From: Malaya genurostris
Taxonomy: Eukaryota; Arthropoda; Insecta; Diptera; Culicidae
Direction of reading: 5' to 3'
Length of the DNA stretch: 64,000 nucleotides
NCBI RefSeq assembly: GCF_030247185.1
Contig: NC_080570.1
Location: forward strand, 121,832,689-121,896,688
Shown: one piece after another, positions 21,431 through 33,216 of the stretch
How positions within the stretch are numbered: the first letter of the stretch is position 1
How the letters are laid out: each line of letters starts with the position of its first letter
The notes under the pieces: model-generated
The model's input: only the letters and a program-made list of their open reading frames with translations
What the model was told of the DNA's origin: nothing
The model's database searches: none
Position numbers and translations under genes: made by a program

Positions 21431-22520
21431 TTATTCTCAAATTTGTTTTAATCCCAGTAAATCGACTTTTCTCAAAAAAAAAAAAAATTCGGGATGATAC
21501 TGAATCTCAACGTTTTATGAAATTCTAAGACTAATGAAATTCTAAGCATTGATTGTTTTTTCAATTTCTGAAATCTCAAATATTTTAGGACGATTAAAAA
21601 AAATTTTTTTGTTCGACTTTTTCTAAGACTTTTGGCATCGAAAATTTTTATTTCCATTCTTTAATTCTCAAATTATTTAAGTCCCAGAAAGTCAAATTTT
21701 TCAACAAAAAAAGATGGTTGAAATGACTCGAAATTTGAGATTATTTTTTAAGTCCCACAATGTCAATTTAAAAAAAATGGCTGAGTGGACATTAAATGTT
21801 GAAGTCTCATGATATTCTAAAACTTTTAGAATAGATTTTTTCAATTTCTGAAATCTCAAATATTTGAAGTAGATTAAAAAAAATTTTTTAAGACTTTTGG
21901 CATGACACATTTTTTTCATGAAATTTTAAGACTTTTGACATGGAACTTGTTTTTTTTTTTGATATAGGAAATCTCAAATTATTTTAAATCCCAATAAATC
22001 GATTTTTTCTAAAAAAATTTTTTTTTCGAGATGACACCGAATCTCGACGTTATATGAAATTCTAAGACATCTGGCATCTTTTTTTCAATTTCTGAAATTT
22101 CAAATATTTAGAGCCTAAAAAATTTTTTTTTGTTTGACTGTTTCTAAGACTTTTGGCATCGAAAGTTTTTACTTCAATTTTGGAAATCACAAATTTTTTC
22201 TGTTGAAATGACACGAAATTTGAGATAATTTTTCAAGTCCCGCAATGTCAGTTAAAAAAAGGGTTGATTGGACACTAAATGTCGAAGTTTCATGAAATAC
22301 TAAAACTTTTTGAATAGATGTTTTCATTTTCTGAAATCTCAAATATTTGGAGTAGATTAAAAAAAAATTGTACGACTTTTTCTAAGACTTTTGGCATAAA
22401 ATTTTTTCATTTCGATTTCGGAAATCTCAAATTTTATATGTCCCAGAAAGTCGAATTAAAAAAAAAATGTTTAGTCGACACTAAATTTTTTCTAGATGAC
22501 ACTAAATCTCGACGTTTCAT
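21431..22520 (+). repeat. Array of foldback-arm units, part 2
   Basis: About eight diverged units of the block described at 19618-20105 follow one another, rich in A and T homopolymers. They carry the words 'gacactaaat', 'ttctaagacttttggcat' and 'ggaaatctcaaatt'. Overlapping lysine/phenylalanine-rich ORFs on both strands are composition artefacts. Confidence 0.7.
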
Positions 22521-22862
22521 GTAATTCTTGTTCGTCGGTTACGTCTCTAATACTATCATATCTTTGGAACCAGAAGTCACAGCCAATTGATCTTCGAACT
22601 TGATCAATGGCGCAACAGTGGATTTCAAACGAGCCTGCGCTTTTTCTCAGAGAAAACTTCGCAGTAAAACAGAACGTTGAAAGATGCTCGAACATACACA
22701 CATTTTCCCATCTCGTCGAGTTGAGTCTCCGAGATTCCGTTCGGAAATCGGTTTCCAACAATTCTAATACAATCGATGGTCTATATTCGAACGTGTGAAA
22801 GAAGCAAGTCAGTTTCATTCGTATTCGCGTCTTCCAGTTATGTCTGTGACATTACCCACCCG
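22521..22862 (+). repeat. Family B module joined to a Family A end
   Basis: 22521-22640 is one diverged copy of the 168-bp unit seen three times at 28.0-28.5 kb ('cggttacgtc', 'atatct.tggaacca.aagtcaca', 'gaacttgatcaatgg'). 22800-22856 matches the Family A end 'cagttatgtct(c/g)tgacattacccacccgcc'. Confidence 0.6.
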
Positions 22863-25230
22863 CCCTCTTATTTCAGGCTTTTAACTCTAACCGTCTACTG
22901 ATAACATTTAGATTCTCACTGTTGAGTTCTCTTGTTTTTTTTTACTTGTGAGAAGCAAAATTAGGTTACGCATCAAAATGTTCAAACAATTATTTAGAAC
23001 AGAAAGTATCTTTGAAGTTCATTTAAAACTACTAAAGATACTAAATTTTAATAACCTTCGAATAACTAAGCTTCTCATTTACCAAAGATTCAAGCCTATG
23101 AAACCATCATTCGTAAGGTAATAATAGCAAAGATGACGTTTCTGGATAAAATCATAGATTGTGAGTAGCAGTTTCAGATAGCACTGTGGATTCACTGCTT
23201 TTACAATAACTATAATATGATAATGAACTTCTCTATTGCAAGTTACGGCGCAGATGAAAATTATGTGTTTCCCTTTTTTATCACGAACACCAATTGAAGT
23301 TGTTACGGTTATTGTAATGAAGTTAATTGTTCGATCGTACGATAGAAATAGAATTTGCATAACATCAAAGCACCAATAATTCGAAATAATAAACTGCTTT
23401 TATCTGCAAACCGCCAAACGGTGCATCAAAGAAAATATTCTAATTCTTGCCACTCGAATAGATCTCTTCGTTTCGTTTCCAATAGTGGAAAGCGTTAATC
23501 GTTTGGATCGAACCAAAAACCCGAATTCCGACGAAACAACGCACAACGGTGCGATTTTCCTTCTACTTCTAAACCATTCCGTAAATTTCATAGTTCATCA
23601 ATCGTACAATTTTTGAACAATATAATTGTATAATAGTTCCCAATCACAGAACAGCTCACGAGTCGTACTCTGAAAACTTATAGAATTTAATAAAGCAATA
23701 CAAGGGAAGCTCTCTGCCTCCGATACTTTAATCAACTGTCTCCGCACAAAACTTCATAATCTTTCAATTATCCTGAACAGAAGAAGTTTTAACAACACTC
23801 ACTTCGTATAAACTACGTTCCGTGAATGGTTTGTTGGTTCGTTTTTTATTGGCTTACGCAACCGACCAGTTTGAAACCGAATATCGAACAAAATTGAAAT
23901 CGCCACCGACGCGAAAAATAAAGCTAAGCTTCCGTAATCTATAAGCTAAATCGTGGAACGTTCGCGGTGCACTGTTTGCCGAAAATTGCCGTGCTCCCGA
24001 GGTCCAGTCGAGTGGAAAAGATCACCACGCGGGTGTGTGCGTGTACGTGTTTGTGTGCTGTGTGTCACCTGCCGGATCCCACACGCCACCCACACGCCCG
24101 CCGCTTTTTCCGACATGTTTTGAACCGTGAAACTGATTTTCGCTCCCACCATCGCTCGGTCGTTTTTTTTTCGAGACGAGACGATTTTTGGTGTCCACGC
24201 CGCTGGTGCCGGATCCGGCTCCGACTCCGGCTCTGCAGTCAGCTACGGTTACGAGCGAGGTCGCACGAGCACGGTCAGTTCTTAAACCATAAGTAATCTT
24301 TGCTTCTTTACCCGGGGGGGCTTTCAAGCGGATAACAATTTGTTTAGAGTTTGATCCATTCGCATTCTTTGCCGAAGACAATGTGTGGGCATTTTGGCGG
24401 GACGATATTCGGCTGAAAAATAACGATGATTAAGATTTGGTTGATTGGATGGGGAAAATATTTCGCTTTCCCAATGACGTCTTTACTCCCACGGGTGCAC
24501 ATATCAACCAGATCAACAATGCAACCATTCCATGATGAGCTAATTTTGCCGCTAGCAAAGCGAATCATTTCCATTCGTTTTTCTGTATCTCTATGTACTA
24601 AATACATAGAGAAGTTGACACAAAAAATCAAATTATGAATGAATTTTAAATACTGATACCAAATATCCTACTGTTTGAAACACGCTCCAGCAAATAAGGG
24701 AAAGTCGATCACCAACATCTTGAAAAAAAAACGATTGAAGACATAACCGGATTTTTTAAAGCCGGTATTGCACTCTACATCAATGTAGTCTGTAAACAAA
24801 TTTTACTTCAGACTGTAATCACTAAAGATTATGCGAAGCGCGATTTTGTTCCAATCATTGAAAGGCTATTCGGTTATTCTGGTTCTCTGTGGTGCCCCAA
24901 TAAATTTATTTTAACGTGGTTCCGCACTGTAAATACAACAACGGGTACGAGTCTAAACATTGTCTCACAGGAGGACTGATTAGTTTAGTTCTTGCTCGGA
25001 TGTTCGATCAATCTGATTGATAGTGACATTATAAATGGAATTGAATTTCCGCTCTATACATGAATGTGTTAGTGTAAACGTCAGGCAATACAAACAAAGA
25101 TTGGTATTTCTGTTGGGTTTTATCAAACACATCATATTAACAAGATATCCAGCTCTCACATTTCCCGAACAAATCATTGGCAACATTCTTTTTAGCTAGC
25201 ATGGCGCCATCAGGCGAGTCCGCATCGAAT
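22863..25230. other. Mostly unique sequence with a GC-richer island
   Basis: No repeat family or coding exon was recognised. 23940-24260 is clearly richer in C and G, with CCGGATCC, CCACACG and CTCCGACTCCGGCTC words, and could be a promoter or 5' untranslated exon. On the minus strand a GGCAG|GTGACA donor-like site lies near 24070 and a TCAGTT initiator-like word near 24135. It is upstream of the minus-strand gene, so it is a candidate first exon for it, but this is unproven. Confidence 0.3.
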
Positions 25231-25420
25231 TTCGTGTATAGAAGTAGGGAAGGGAAATGTCAAATTCGTGCGCGCTCATACAATTGACTTGCAGGGTGGC
25301 AAGTGAATTGCCGATTTCAATTTCCCGGTTTTTCCCCGGTTTTTTTTAGGTAAAAATTCCCGGTTTTTGGAATAGGCTCAAATCGCTCCTGTTTAGTTTT
25401 TTTTGTAAATATTTTTTAAT
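25231..25420. repeat. CCCGG/TTTTT-rich repeat fragment
   Basis: The segment carries 'tttcccggtttttccccggttttt' and 'attcccggtttttgg', a motif style I associate with insect interspersed repeats. I saw no clear ends. Confidence 0.35.
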
Positions 25421-25789
25421 TTAAACTTCAAACAGATATCCCATGTCCAAAAAGGATCAATGTAATAGGCCCGCTAATTTAGGATTCAATTACTTTCCAG
25501 ACATTTCGATGTATAAATGAAAAATATTTATTATAACATGTGCATATAGGAAAAGCATAAAGCCTTTTTCAAGTCATTCAGGGGTTTTGATTACGCGTTA
25601 CCGATTTCTTCCGAGTGCACATGACTGTTTTTATTATTTTTTTGGTATACATATGATTGAAAATAAATCAATAAGGAACAACAATCCAAAAAACGGACGC
25701 TTGCCACTCGGAAAAAACAACAACAATCTATGCTTGCAACTTCAAATCATTTTGCACAAAGCTTTCTTCGCTCCTTCCGGAAGTAAAAG

Positions 25790-26245
25790 TGGAAATCTCA
25801 GTTCGGCGAGAAAATTAAAAATTCTTATAATTATTCTAACTATGTGCATATAACGTTTGTATAAGCTGTATCTATGAAAATTGCTGTGAATGCTACAGAC
25901 CAGGGTTTTGAAATATTGTATATTGTAACCTAGTATGAGAATCATCAAGTCGAATTATCTGTGATAATTATCAACTTGCGATTTTCTCTTGGTAAATTCC
26001 GCACAGCGCCGATCATTGCCGGACTGTATATATGTATTTTGTTAAGGGCTGTGAAATACTCAGAGTATAAAGTGGAGCGAAGAAATATAGAAAAATTCTC
26101 TCACGGTTCACGCATTGAGAGACAGCGAGTTCCTGTAGCATCTTCTACCAAATTTAAAATGTTGTATACAATGTAGAGAAATATCGAGCCGCTTTCTGCC
26201 AAATTATCGGCAATCATCAACACTGATGATGACACAGCGAATCTA
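25790..26245 (+). repeat. Family D repeat, uninterrupted copy
   Basis: 25830-26015 matches 34301-34490 ('ctaactatgtgcatataa', 'gcgattttctcttgg.aaattcc'). 26040-26240 matches 36960-37150 ('gtgaaatactcagagtat', 'aatgttgtatacaat', 'cggcaatca(t/c)caacact'). Here the two halves are contiguous. No function is known to me. Confidence 0.7.
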
Positions 26246-27184
26246 ACATAATATCGTCATTGCCAGGGCTTCGGCCATGGTACAATAAATTGTAATATGG
26301 ACATATACTGTTTAAATTATGTCGCTTATAAGTACATCTAATAAATGAACGATACCCTCAGATGAATTATCATGCTGTGATTGTGATGAAAACCATAAAA
26401 TCAATTATTAACAAAGTCCTGTCAGACTTGAAATTTTCATGTAATAGAATTGAATTTAAAATCATTGGATGTACGTATACCTAAGATTTCGCAAAACCGT
26501 TTGGCTGCCACGACTTGCTCTTTTAAAACGGAATTTTTTTCTAATGTATCTGTTAGTCAATAAACAATGTTTACGATTTCAATGCGTTGATGGGCAAATA
26601 AATCAAATGATAACTGTTAAAATGCACAATATATCGATCTGGTTTTTCCTAATAGGATTCTAAATGCTCGTAGAGTAATCAGAAAAATAATCAGATAGTA
26701 CGAGTTCTTCATAATGAACTCTCCGCTGATTTTAAAGCAGTTTTATTCCCAATAGCTTAACTAATTTATCTATATGATAAATCTTTCTACAATTGATCTG
26801 ATTCTAGCAGATCAATCAATAACATTCAGGGTTTCAAATCAAGCAATGATTAGTTCAATTAGTTATATATTCTACCAGCTTAGAACTAATCGACTAGAAC
26901 ACTATCGATTGTAAACCCTGAAATTGTTTTGGGGAATATAGATATAGCCGTGTATAATTTAAATCATTACTTTATTGAAGGTTCAAAAGCTCAAGCTAAA
27001 TTCAATTCATCTACATCAATATCAATGTTCTTGTGATCCTATTATGGAATAGTTGAGGACCTTTAAAAGAAAATTAAACATAGATTCACTGAACACAAAT
27101 GAATCCATTTTCTAAATCTTTCTATACTGCTACTCAAGAATTACTGGTCTTCAGAAACCAGTTTCAACTCTCAAAAACCCTTCT
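26246..27184. other. AT-rich DNA with one small inverted repeat
   Basis: Near 26828-26925 the words CAGGGTTT and AAACCCTG face each other about 100 bp apart, with 'gattagttc'/'gaactaatc' inside, which could be a small foldback relic. No matching target repeat flanks it. Nothing else is supported. Confidence 0.35.
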
Positions 27185-27472
27185 TAATCCACCTAGTGGT
27201 GTGATAATGCCTTTCTCTTTTTTCATAACAGTCTCATGAAAATATGTTTCATACATTTATTAAATAATTTTAGACGCCAATTGATTCAGATTGACTCGAG
27301 TAGTTCACAAAAGCATGCTTCAGTGTTTATGTCACACAGTCAGCATCATTTTTCCAAACTAGTGCTTGACATTTGCGTTGCCTATTTGTATGAGAACAGT
27401 GATGCTAATCTAAAAAAAAAGTCGGTTTTTCCAGCAATTCTAATACCTTTCTATAGAGAAAGGCAAAAAGCC
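27185..27472 (-). mobile_element. Family B element, short copy
   Basis: It starts 'aatccacctagtggtgtgataatgcctttctc' and ends 'cctttctatagagaaaggcaaaaag'. It directly abuts the next copy, which begins again with 'agtccacttagtg'. Confidence 0.65.
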
Positions 27473-27503
27473 TTCTTAGTCCACTTAGTGAAATTTTCAT
27501 ATA

Positions 27504-27827
27504 TCTTGAAAAATCACCATAGGGGGGAGTACATGAAATTTTCGAAATCGAAAAAAAATTTTTGATGCCAAAGAGCTTAGAATTGCATGAAACGTCGAGA
27601 TTTAGTGTCATCTCGAAAAAAATTTTTTTTGAAAAAATCGACTTTTTGGGACTTAGAAAAAATATGAAAATTTGTCTAAGTCCCAGAAAGTTGATTTTTT
27701 CAAAAAAATTTTTTTTTGAGATGACACTAAATTTCAATGTTTTATGCAGTTTTAAGAGTTTTGGCATCAAAAAAAATTTTCGATTTTGGAAATTTCATGT
27801 ACTCCCCCCTATGGTGCTTTTTCAAGA
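27504..27827. mobile_element. Palindromic foldback element, 152-bp arms
   Basis: The left arm (27504-27655) and right arm (27676-27827) are inverted copies separated by 20 bases. The outer ends read TCTTGAAAAATCACCATAGG and its complement. Each arm also holds GGGGGGAGTACATGAAATTT, the 'gatgccaaa..cttag' block, 'cgtcgagatttagtgtcatc' and 'ggacttag'. The entire element could fold into one long hairpin. The long ORFs on each strand here mirror one another and are not genes. Confidence 0.8.
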
Positions 27828-28013
27828 TCGATAATTGTCAAACCTTTACCACCGGGCAGCACCCCTTAAGCATGTCCGATTTAGGTCAAATTTTGCATGA
27901 AGGCTTTTTTCGAGGTGCTTAAACTTTTGAGCACTAGAACTTTACGAAAATAGAGTTGATCCCAAAATGTTGGCACCCTTATATATACAAGAGCGGTAAA
28001 AATCAACGTGTTT

Positions 28014-28517
28014 TGTCGGTTACGTCACTTATACCATCATATATCTGGAACCAAAAGTCACAACCATTTGATCTTCAAGCTTGATCAACGGCCCGACAGT
28101 AGCTTTCAAACGAGCCCAAGTTTGTTAAAATCGGATCAGCCATCTCTGAGAAAATTGAGCGCGTTCAAATAGCACGATTTTTGTCGGTTACGTCACTTAT
28201 ACAATCATATCTCCGGAACCAAAAGTCACAGCCATTTGATCTTTGAACTTGATCAATGGCCCGACAGTAGCTTTCAAACGAGCCCAAGTTTGTTAAAATC
28301 GGTTCAGCCATCTCTGAGAAAATTGAGCGCGTTCAAATAGCACGATTTTTGTCGGTTACGTCACTTATACAATCATATCTCCGGAACCAAAAGTCACAGC
28401 CATTTGATCTTCGAACTTGATCAATGGCCCGACAGTAGGTTTCAAACGAGCCCAAGTTTGTTAAAATCGGTTGAGCCATCTCTGAGAAAATTGAGCGCGT
28501 TCAAATATCTTCGAAAA
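28014..28517 (+). repeat. Three tandem copies of a 168-bp unit
   Basis: Units start at 28014, 28182 and 28350 with TGTCGGTTACGTCACTTATA and contain 'ggaaccaaaagtcac', 'cttgatcaa.ggcccgacag' and 'tctgagaaaattgagcgcg'. The copies are highly similar, so this is a fairly recent local amplification inside the Family B element. Confidence 0.85.
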
Positions 28518-28727
28518 GTGCACATACATACACACACACATACACTCACACACACACACACAGACATTTTCCGATCTCGTCGAGCTGAGTCGAATGGTAT
28601 ATAACACTATGGGTCTCCGAGGCTCCGTTCGAAAGTCGGTTTTCCAGCAATTCTAATACCTTTCTATAGAGAAAGGCAAAAAGTTGTTTCCCTTGGCTAC
28701 TTTCACTAGCCTCCAAAGTGCGTTACC

Positions 28728-29337
28728 TTATGGCGTTTTCGTTTTAATTTGCACTACACCGGTGCAGTGCTACACTGAGGCATAAATAAACGAACAAAAA
28801 TGACGAAAACATAAACAGTAACCATTGACTACAATTAACGATTCCATTGCACAGAGCTACACCAAACTTTTGATGAGTGCTACACCAGTGGTATCGGTGC
28901 AGAAAAAGTGTAGCACTGGTGTGCAATTGGTAAAAACGAACGGTTTAGGTGCAGCTTTCGCTACACCGGTGTAGCGAAAACGACATTAGGAAGATTCGAA
29001 GTTTGGCATTCTGTAGCTCGATCGATTCCAGTTTTTCATACAAAAGTGCTAACCAGCCATCAGTTTGGGTTATGTCTTCGTTTTTAAATTGCACTAGACC
29101 GGTGTAGGTAAGGTTGCACTGAAACCATTTGTTTTGCCAATTGCACTACACCAGTGCTATACTTTTCCGATACCACTGGTGTAGCACTCATCAAAAGTTT
29201 GGTGTAGCTATGAGCAATGGAATCGTTTGTTGTAATCAATGGTTACTGTTCATGTTTTCGGCATTTATATTCGTTTATTCATGCCTCAGTGTAGCACTGC
29301 ATCGGTGTAGTGCAAATTAAAAACGAAAACGCCATTA
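28728..29337. mobile_element. 604-bp foldback MITE with TTA target duplication
   Basis: The element at 28731-29334 has long inverted arms of about 260 bases starting TGGCGTTTTCGTTTTAATTT and ending with the complement. TTA flanks both sides (28728-28730, 29335-29337), as is usual for PIF/Harbinger transposons. The arms are dense with short palindromic words of the type 'acaccggtgtag' and 'accagtggtat', possibly binding sites for a transposase. Two ORFs of 60 and 63 residues in the arms are mirror readings of each other, not genes. Confidence 0.75.
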
Positions 29338-29641
29338 AATGAAAGTGTTTTTATAGCATGCGCGAAATAGGGTAAACTGTACTTACAAAGAATTTATCAA
29401 ATGTGTCAATTTTTACAAAAACTAGTGAGAAACTAAGATTGATAAGTAGTGTAGCAGATTTTCGGATGCTCCACAATGAATTGAAGTTTATTCGAAATGA
29501 CATGCGTCGGACTTCTATACTTCGTGATGTATAGGAAATTTTCGTAGCCTCCGGTTTGGTTGTTTGTTTAGGGCAACTTGATCTAAGCTGCATTGCCACA
29601 GCGGCAGTTTGTAAAAACTTCTAATGCAAAAACCGGATAAA
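29338..29641. other. Unique-looking DNA before the gap
   Basis: No repeat words or coding sequence were recognised in this short stretch leading into the assembly gap. Confidence 0.35.
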
Positions 29642-30141
29642 NNNNNNNNNNNNNNNNNNNNNNNNNNNNNNNNNNNNNNNNNNNNNNNNNNNNNNNNNNN
29701 NNNNNNNNNNNNNNNNNNNNNNNNNNNNNNNNNNNNNNNNNNNNNNNNNNNNNNNNNNNNNNNNNNNNNNNNNNNNNNNNNNNNNNNNNNNNNNNNNNNN
29801 NNNNNNNNNNNNNNNNNNNNNNNNNNNNNNNNNNNNNNNNNNNNNNNNNNNNNNNNNNNNNNNNNNNNNNNNNNNNNNNNNNNNNNNNNNNNNNNNNNNN
29901 NNNNNNNNNNNNNNNNNNNNNNNNNNNNNNNNNNNNNNNNNNNNNNNNNNNNNNNNNNNNNNNNNNNNNNNNNNNNNNNNNNNNNNNNNNNNNNNNNNNN
30001 NNNNNNNNNNNNNNNNNNNNNNNNNNNNNNNNNNNNNNNNNNNNNNNNNNNNNNNNNNNNNNNNNNNNNNNNNNNNNNNNNNNNNNNNNNNNNNNNNNNN
30101 NNNNNNNNNNNNNNNNNNNNNNNNNNNNNNNNNNNNNNNNN
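29642..30141. other. Assembly gap, 500 N
   Basis: Exactly 500 unknown bases, directly followed by a long (TC)n tract. Simple sequence at the edge probably caused the break. ORFs that read through the N run are artefacts. Confidence 0.99.
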
Positions 30142-30727
<586 letters not shown>

Positions 30728-31685
30728 TCTATATTTGGAACACGATTAAAACACTAGTATCAAATAATAAAATATCACCGATGATAAAAATCATGCGCGA
30801 TTTTTGACATCGATTGTCACTATCCGCAAAATCAATGATAATTATGATCATGTGAAAAATCTTATCCGGTTCAAAAACACTATAGTGCTGTTCCGTCACA
30901 CATGATAATAATTATTGAACATCATTCTCACGATTATCACCCGGGCAGCGATTTTCACTGAATAGGCTGATATTCAGTGAGGTGAGAGAGTTTCTAAAAA
31001 ACTAAATCTGAAAGCGGTATATGAGCATTTTCAGAACAGGGTTGATGGACGGGTGTCGAATGTCGGAAGTTATTTTGGCATCCAAGATGGCGACTTGCTT
31101 GTATAGGTGAACAAAATTTAAAAATCAAACGTTATGTAAGTAAGAATATTCAGTCAATCGAAGTAATTCTCTTATGTTCTCTGGATTGCAAAAATTATTC
31201 TACTTGATATCATTAACCCATAAATTTTAAATGGCGGAATATTTCGTTTCGGACTGAAATATGCGGAAAAAAGTTAGTGAAAGTGTTAGTAGAATTTCAA
31301 GAAGCCTGTCGTTAATACCATTAACACCATGGTTAACCTTAATTAGCATGTATAAAATACCATATAGCTGATATGATGCATACTGCGAAAATCTGCTTAG
31401 TCGATTTTATAGTTTTAATGAATCGAATCGCAAAAGTAAGGTAAACCCTGTTACCAACCCAAAAATGTGACGTCTAGATCAAAAGTTAAGCAAAAATAAA
31501 TTAAGCAAAAAATAAATCCGAACAAGCAGAATAATTTCCACAATACTATACGGAAATAAAATCTGTTTGGAAATTTGGTTTTTTTTGAAAATAATTTGTC
31601 ATTAAAACAAGAAAAATTTCACTTCGAAAATATTTTTGTCATAAAAGGGTGATTTTTTCAAAAGGTGTAAGACTTGATTAAAAAA
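30728..31685. other. AT-rich DNA, one inverted unit of the 14-kb array
   Basis: 31030-31105 is a single inverted module of the array at 13.9-14.96 kb ('catccaagatggcgac'). The rest has many 'atgat'/'atcat' words but no supported element or gene. Confidence 0.4.
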
Positions 31686-33216
31686 AGGCGTGTGGGTAAT
31701 GTCAGAGACATAACTGGATGTCGTGAATACGAAAACAACTGACATGTTCCTTACCACTACCGAATATCAATTAGTTGATCAATTGTATGAAATTGTATGT
31801 AGAATTTGAAACGATGCACCTAAACTAAAGTACAGATTAGTTACATTTAACATTCTGAAACACAAATATTATGAAATAACCAGTATAGTTCTTTATAATA
31901 AAATAATGGTGGCTCTGAAAAGAACCTTTTATGAAAGCGTTTGTGATGGAGAGTGATGAGTTGAATTCGAATTCCGATGGTTGCCGCTGACTTCCGTCAT
32001 CTAATTCCAGGCTGAACTGTTGTACGTGGGTGCGATACCGATATGGTTGGTGTAGGTGTAGCGTTTACAACCGATTATAATCTTCCAATAAAGAAAACAT
32101 TAATTCGCTGGTTAATCAATGATACAATAGGCCTAATTTATTGAATGAAACTATCAATATGCTATTGGGATTCGAAGCATTCAGAAGGGTCAAATTGCGT
32201 AATTCTCTACGACATTAAACTCTGGAACATTTTTCGCGAAAACAAAGTAGGCTTCACTTGATCTCGATTACTGTGAATTTCACAAAGCGAAAAGTGCACA
32301 AATCTAACCAAACTGTTCTAGATTCGCACTAAACTGAGGATGTTTCCCTTCGATTTGCGAGCAAAAAATCCTAATAGTTCTTTAGAAAACTTTTAGAGCC
32401 ATTAGAACGGCTGATTTTGTGTTATGCTCTTCACCGTTGTTTTTTCATCAATGCAAATGACTGGCAGCAGTGACGTAATCGCTCTTGTCGGAAGTGAAAC
32501 TAGCTTTGCAAACGACACAAAATACATCTGCTCGCAGTGGCGATATAATCCAAACTGATCCAATTTTTGTAAGGAGCTTTCTTTTCACGTGATTTCGTTT
32601 GTACCTTTTTCACTAATGGGCGGTCCTAACGGCTATAAAAATAGCCGCATACAGAATTTTATTGTCGATTATTTCATTTCGGATTTGCATAATTATTTGA
32701 AAGAAACTATCAATATGCTGTAGGGATTCGTTTCTAGCATTCAAAAGGATCAAATTGAGGAACTCACTACGATATTCACCACTTTTCGGAACATTTTTCT
32801 TGAACGATTTGTTGTACAGCAGCAGCTATTTTCTTCTCTTCCTCAGAACGCGTTCTGATTGGCTGGTGTTGACATGGGTCAAATGAGACAGGTTTTTCAA
32901 TAGTGTACTATTGACATACTTCAATGCTATGAGCTATGAGCTTAAAAAATACGAGAAAGGCAAACGCGCCTTGTGAATTATTCTCTTTGATACTCGTTTA
33001 TACCAAACATTTCAGGAAAGTTTAATTTTGAATTATTTGAGATTGAGATGTCACAAAACTGAAAATTTTATCATAAAATTGTGATCATAGCGTTTAGCAA
33101 AAATTATGATGATTCGTTAGATACAACAAGAGATATTCACGGTCAAAAACTTATCACTCTCTCAAAGGGTAAACTTTGAAAAGGCGCCCCATAGTAAAGT
33201 AAGTCGTATTCACGAC
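31686..33216 (+). mobile_element. Family A element, longest copy (about 1.53 kb)
   Basis: It runs from GGCGTGTGGGTAATGTCAGA to GTCGTATTCACGAC and is flanked on both sides by AAAA. Compared with the copies at 52.5-61 kb it has about 450 extra bases (about 31790-32240). These include a second version of the block 'gaaactatcaatatgct..gggattcg', so the unit contains an internal duplication. It carries a CCAAT word and 'ctataaaaatagcc' in the middle. No ORF with a recognisable domain is present. Confidence 0.75.

Larger units (their letters stand above)
27473..28682 (-). mobile_element. Family B element hosting a palindromic element and a tandem array
   Basis: It begins 'cttagtccacttagtg' and ends 'cctttctatagagaaaggcaaaaag' (28682). 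Inside are the 27504-27827 palindrome, the 168-bp triplication and a CACA microsatellite at about 28523-28563, then the shared 'gtcgagctgagtcgaatggtatat' block. Confidence 0.6.

Noticed and set aside
26826..26926. Small MITE with CAGGGTTT ends
   Set aside because: The arms are imperfect and no target duplication flanks them, so it is left as a note only.
27405..27834. ORFs of 121 and 90 residues with similar sequence on opposite strands
   Set aside because: The palindrome makes both strands read alike. They are not coding.
28014..28517. Regular repeats resembling a CRISPR array
   Set aside because: The units are contiguous 168-bp tandem copies without unique spacers, in a eukaryotic repeat.
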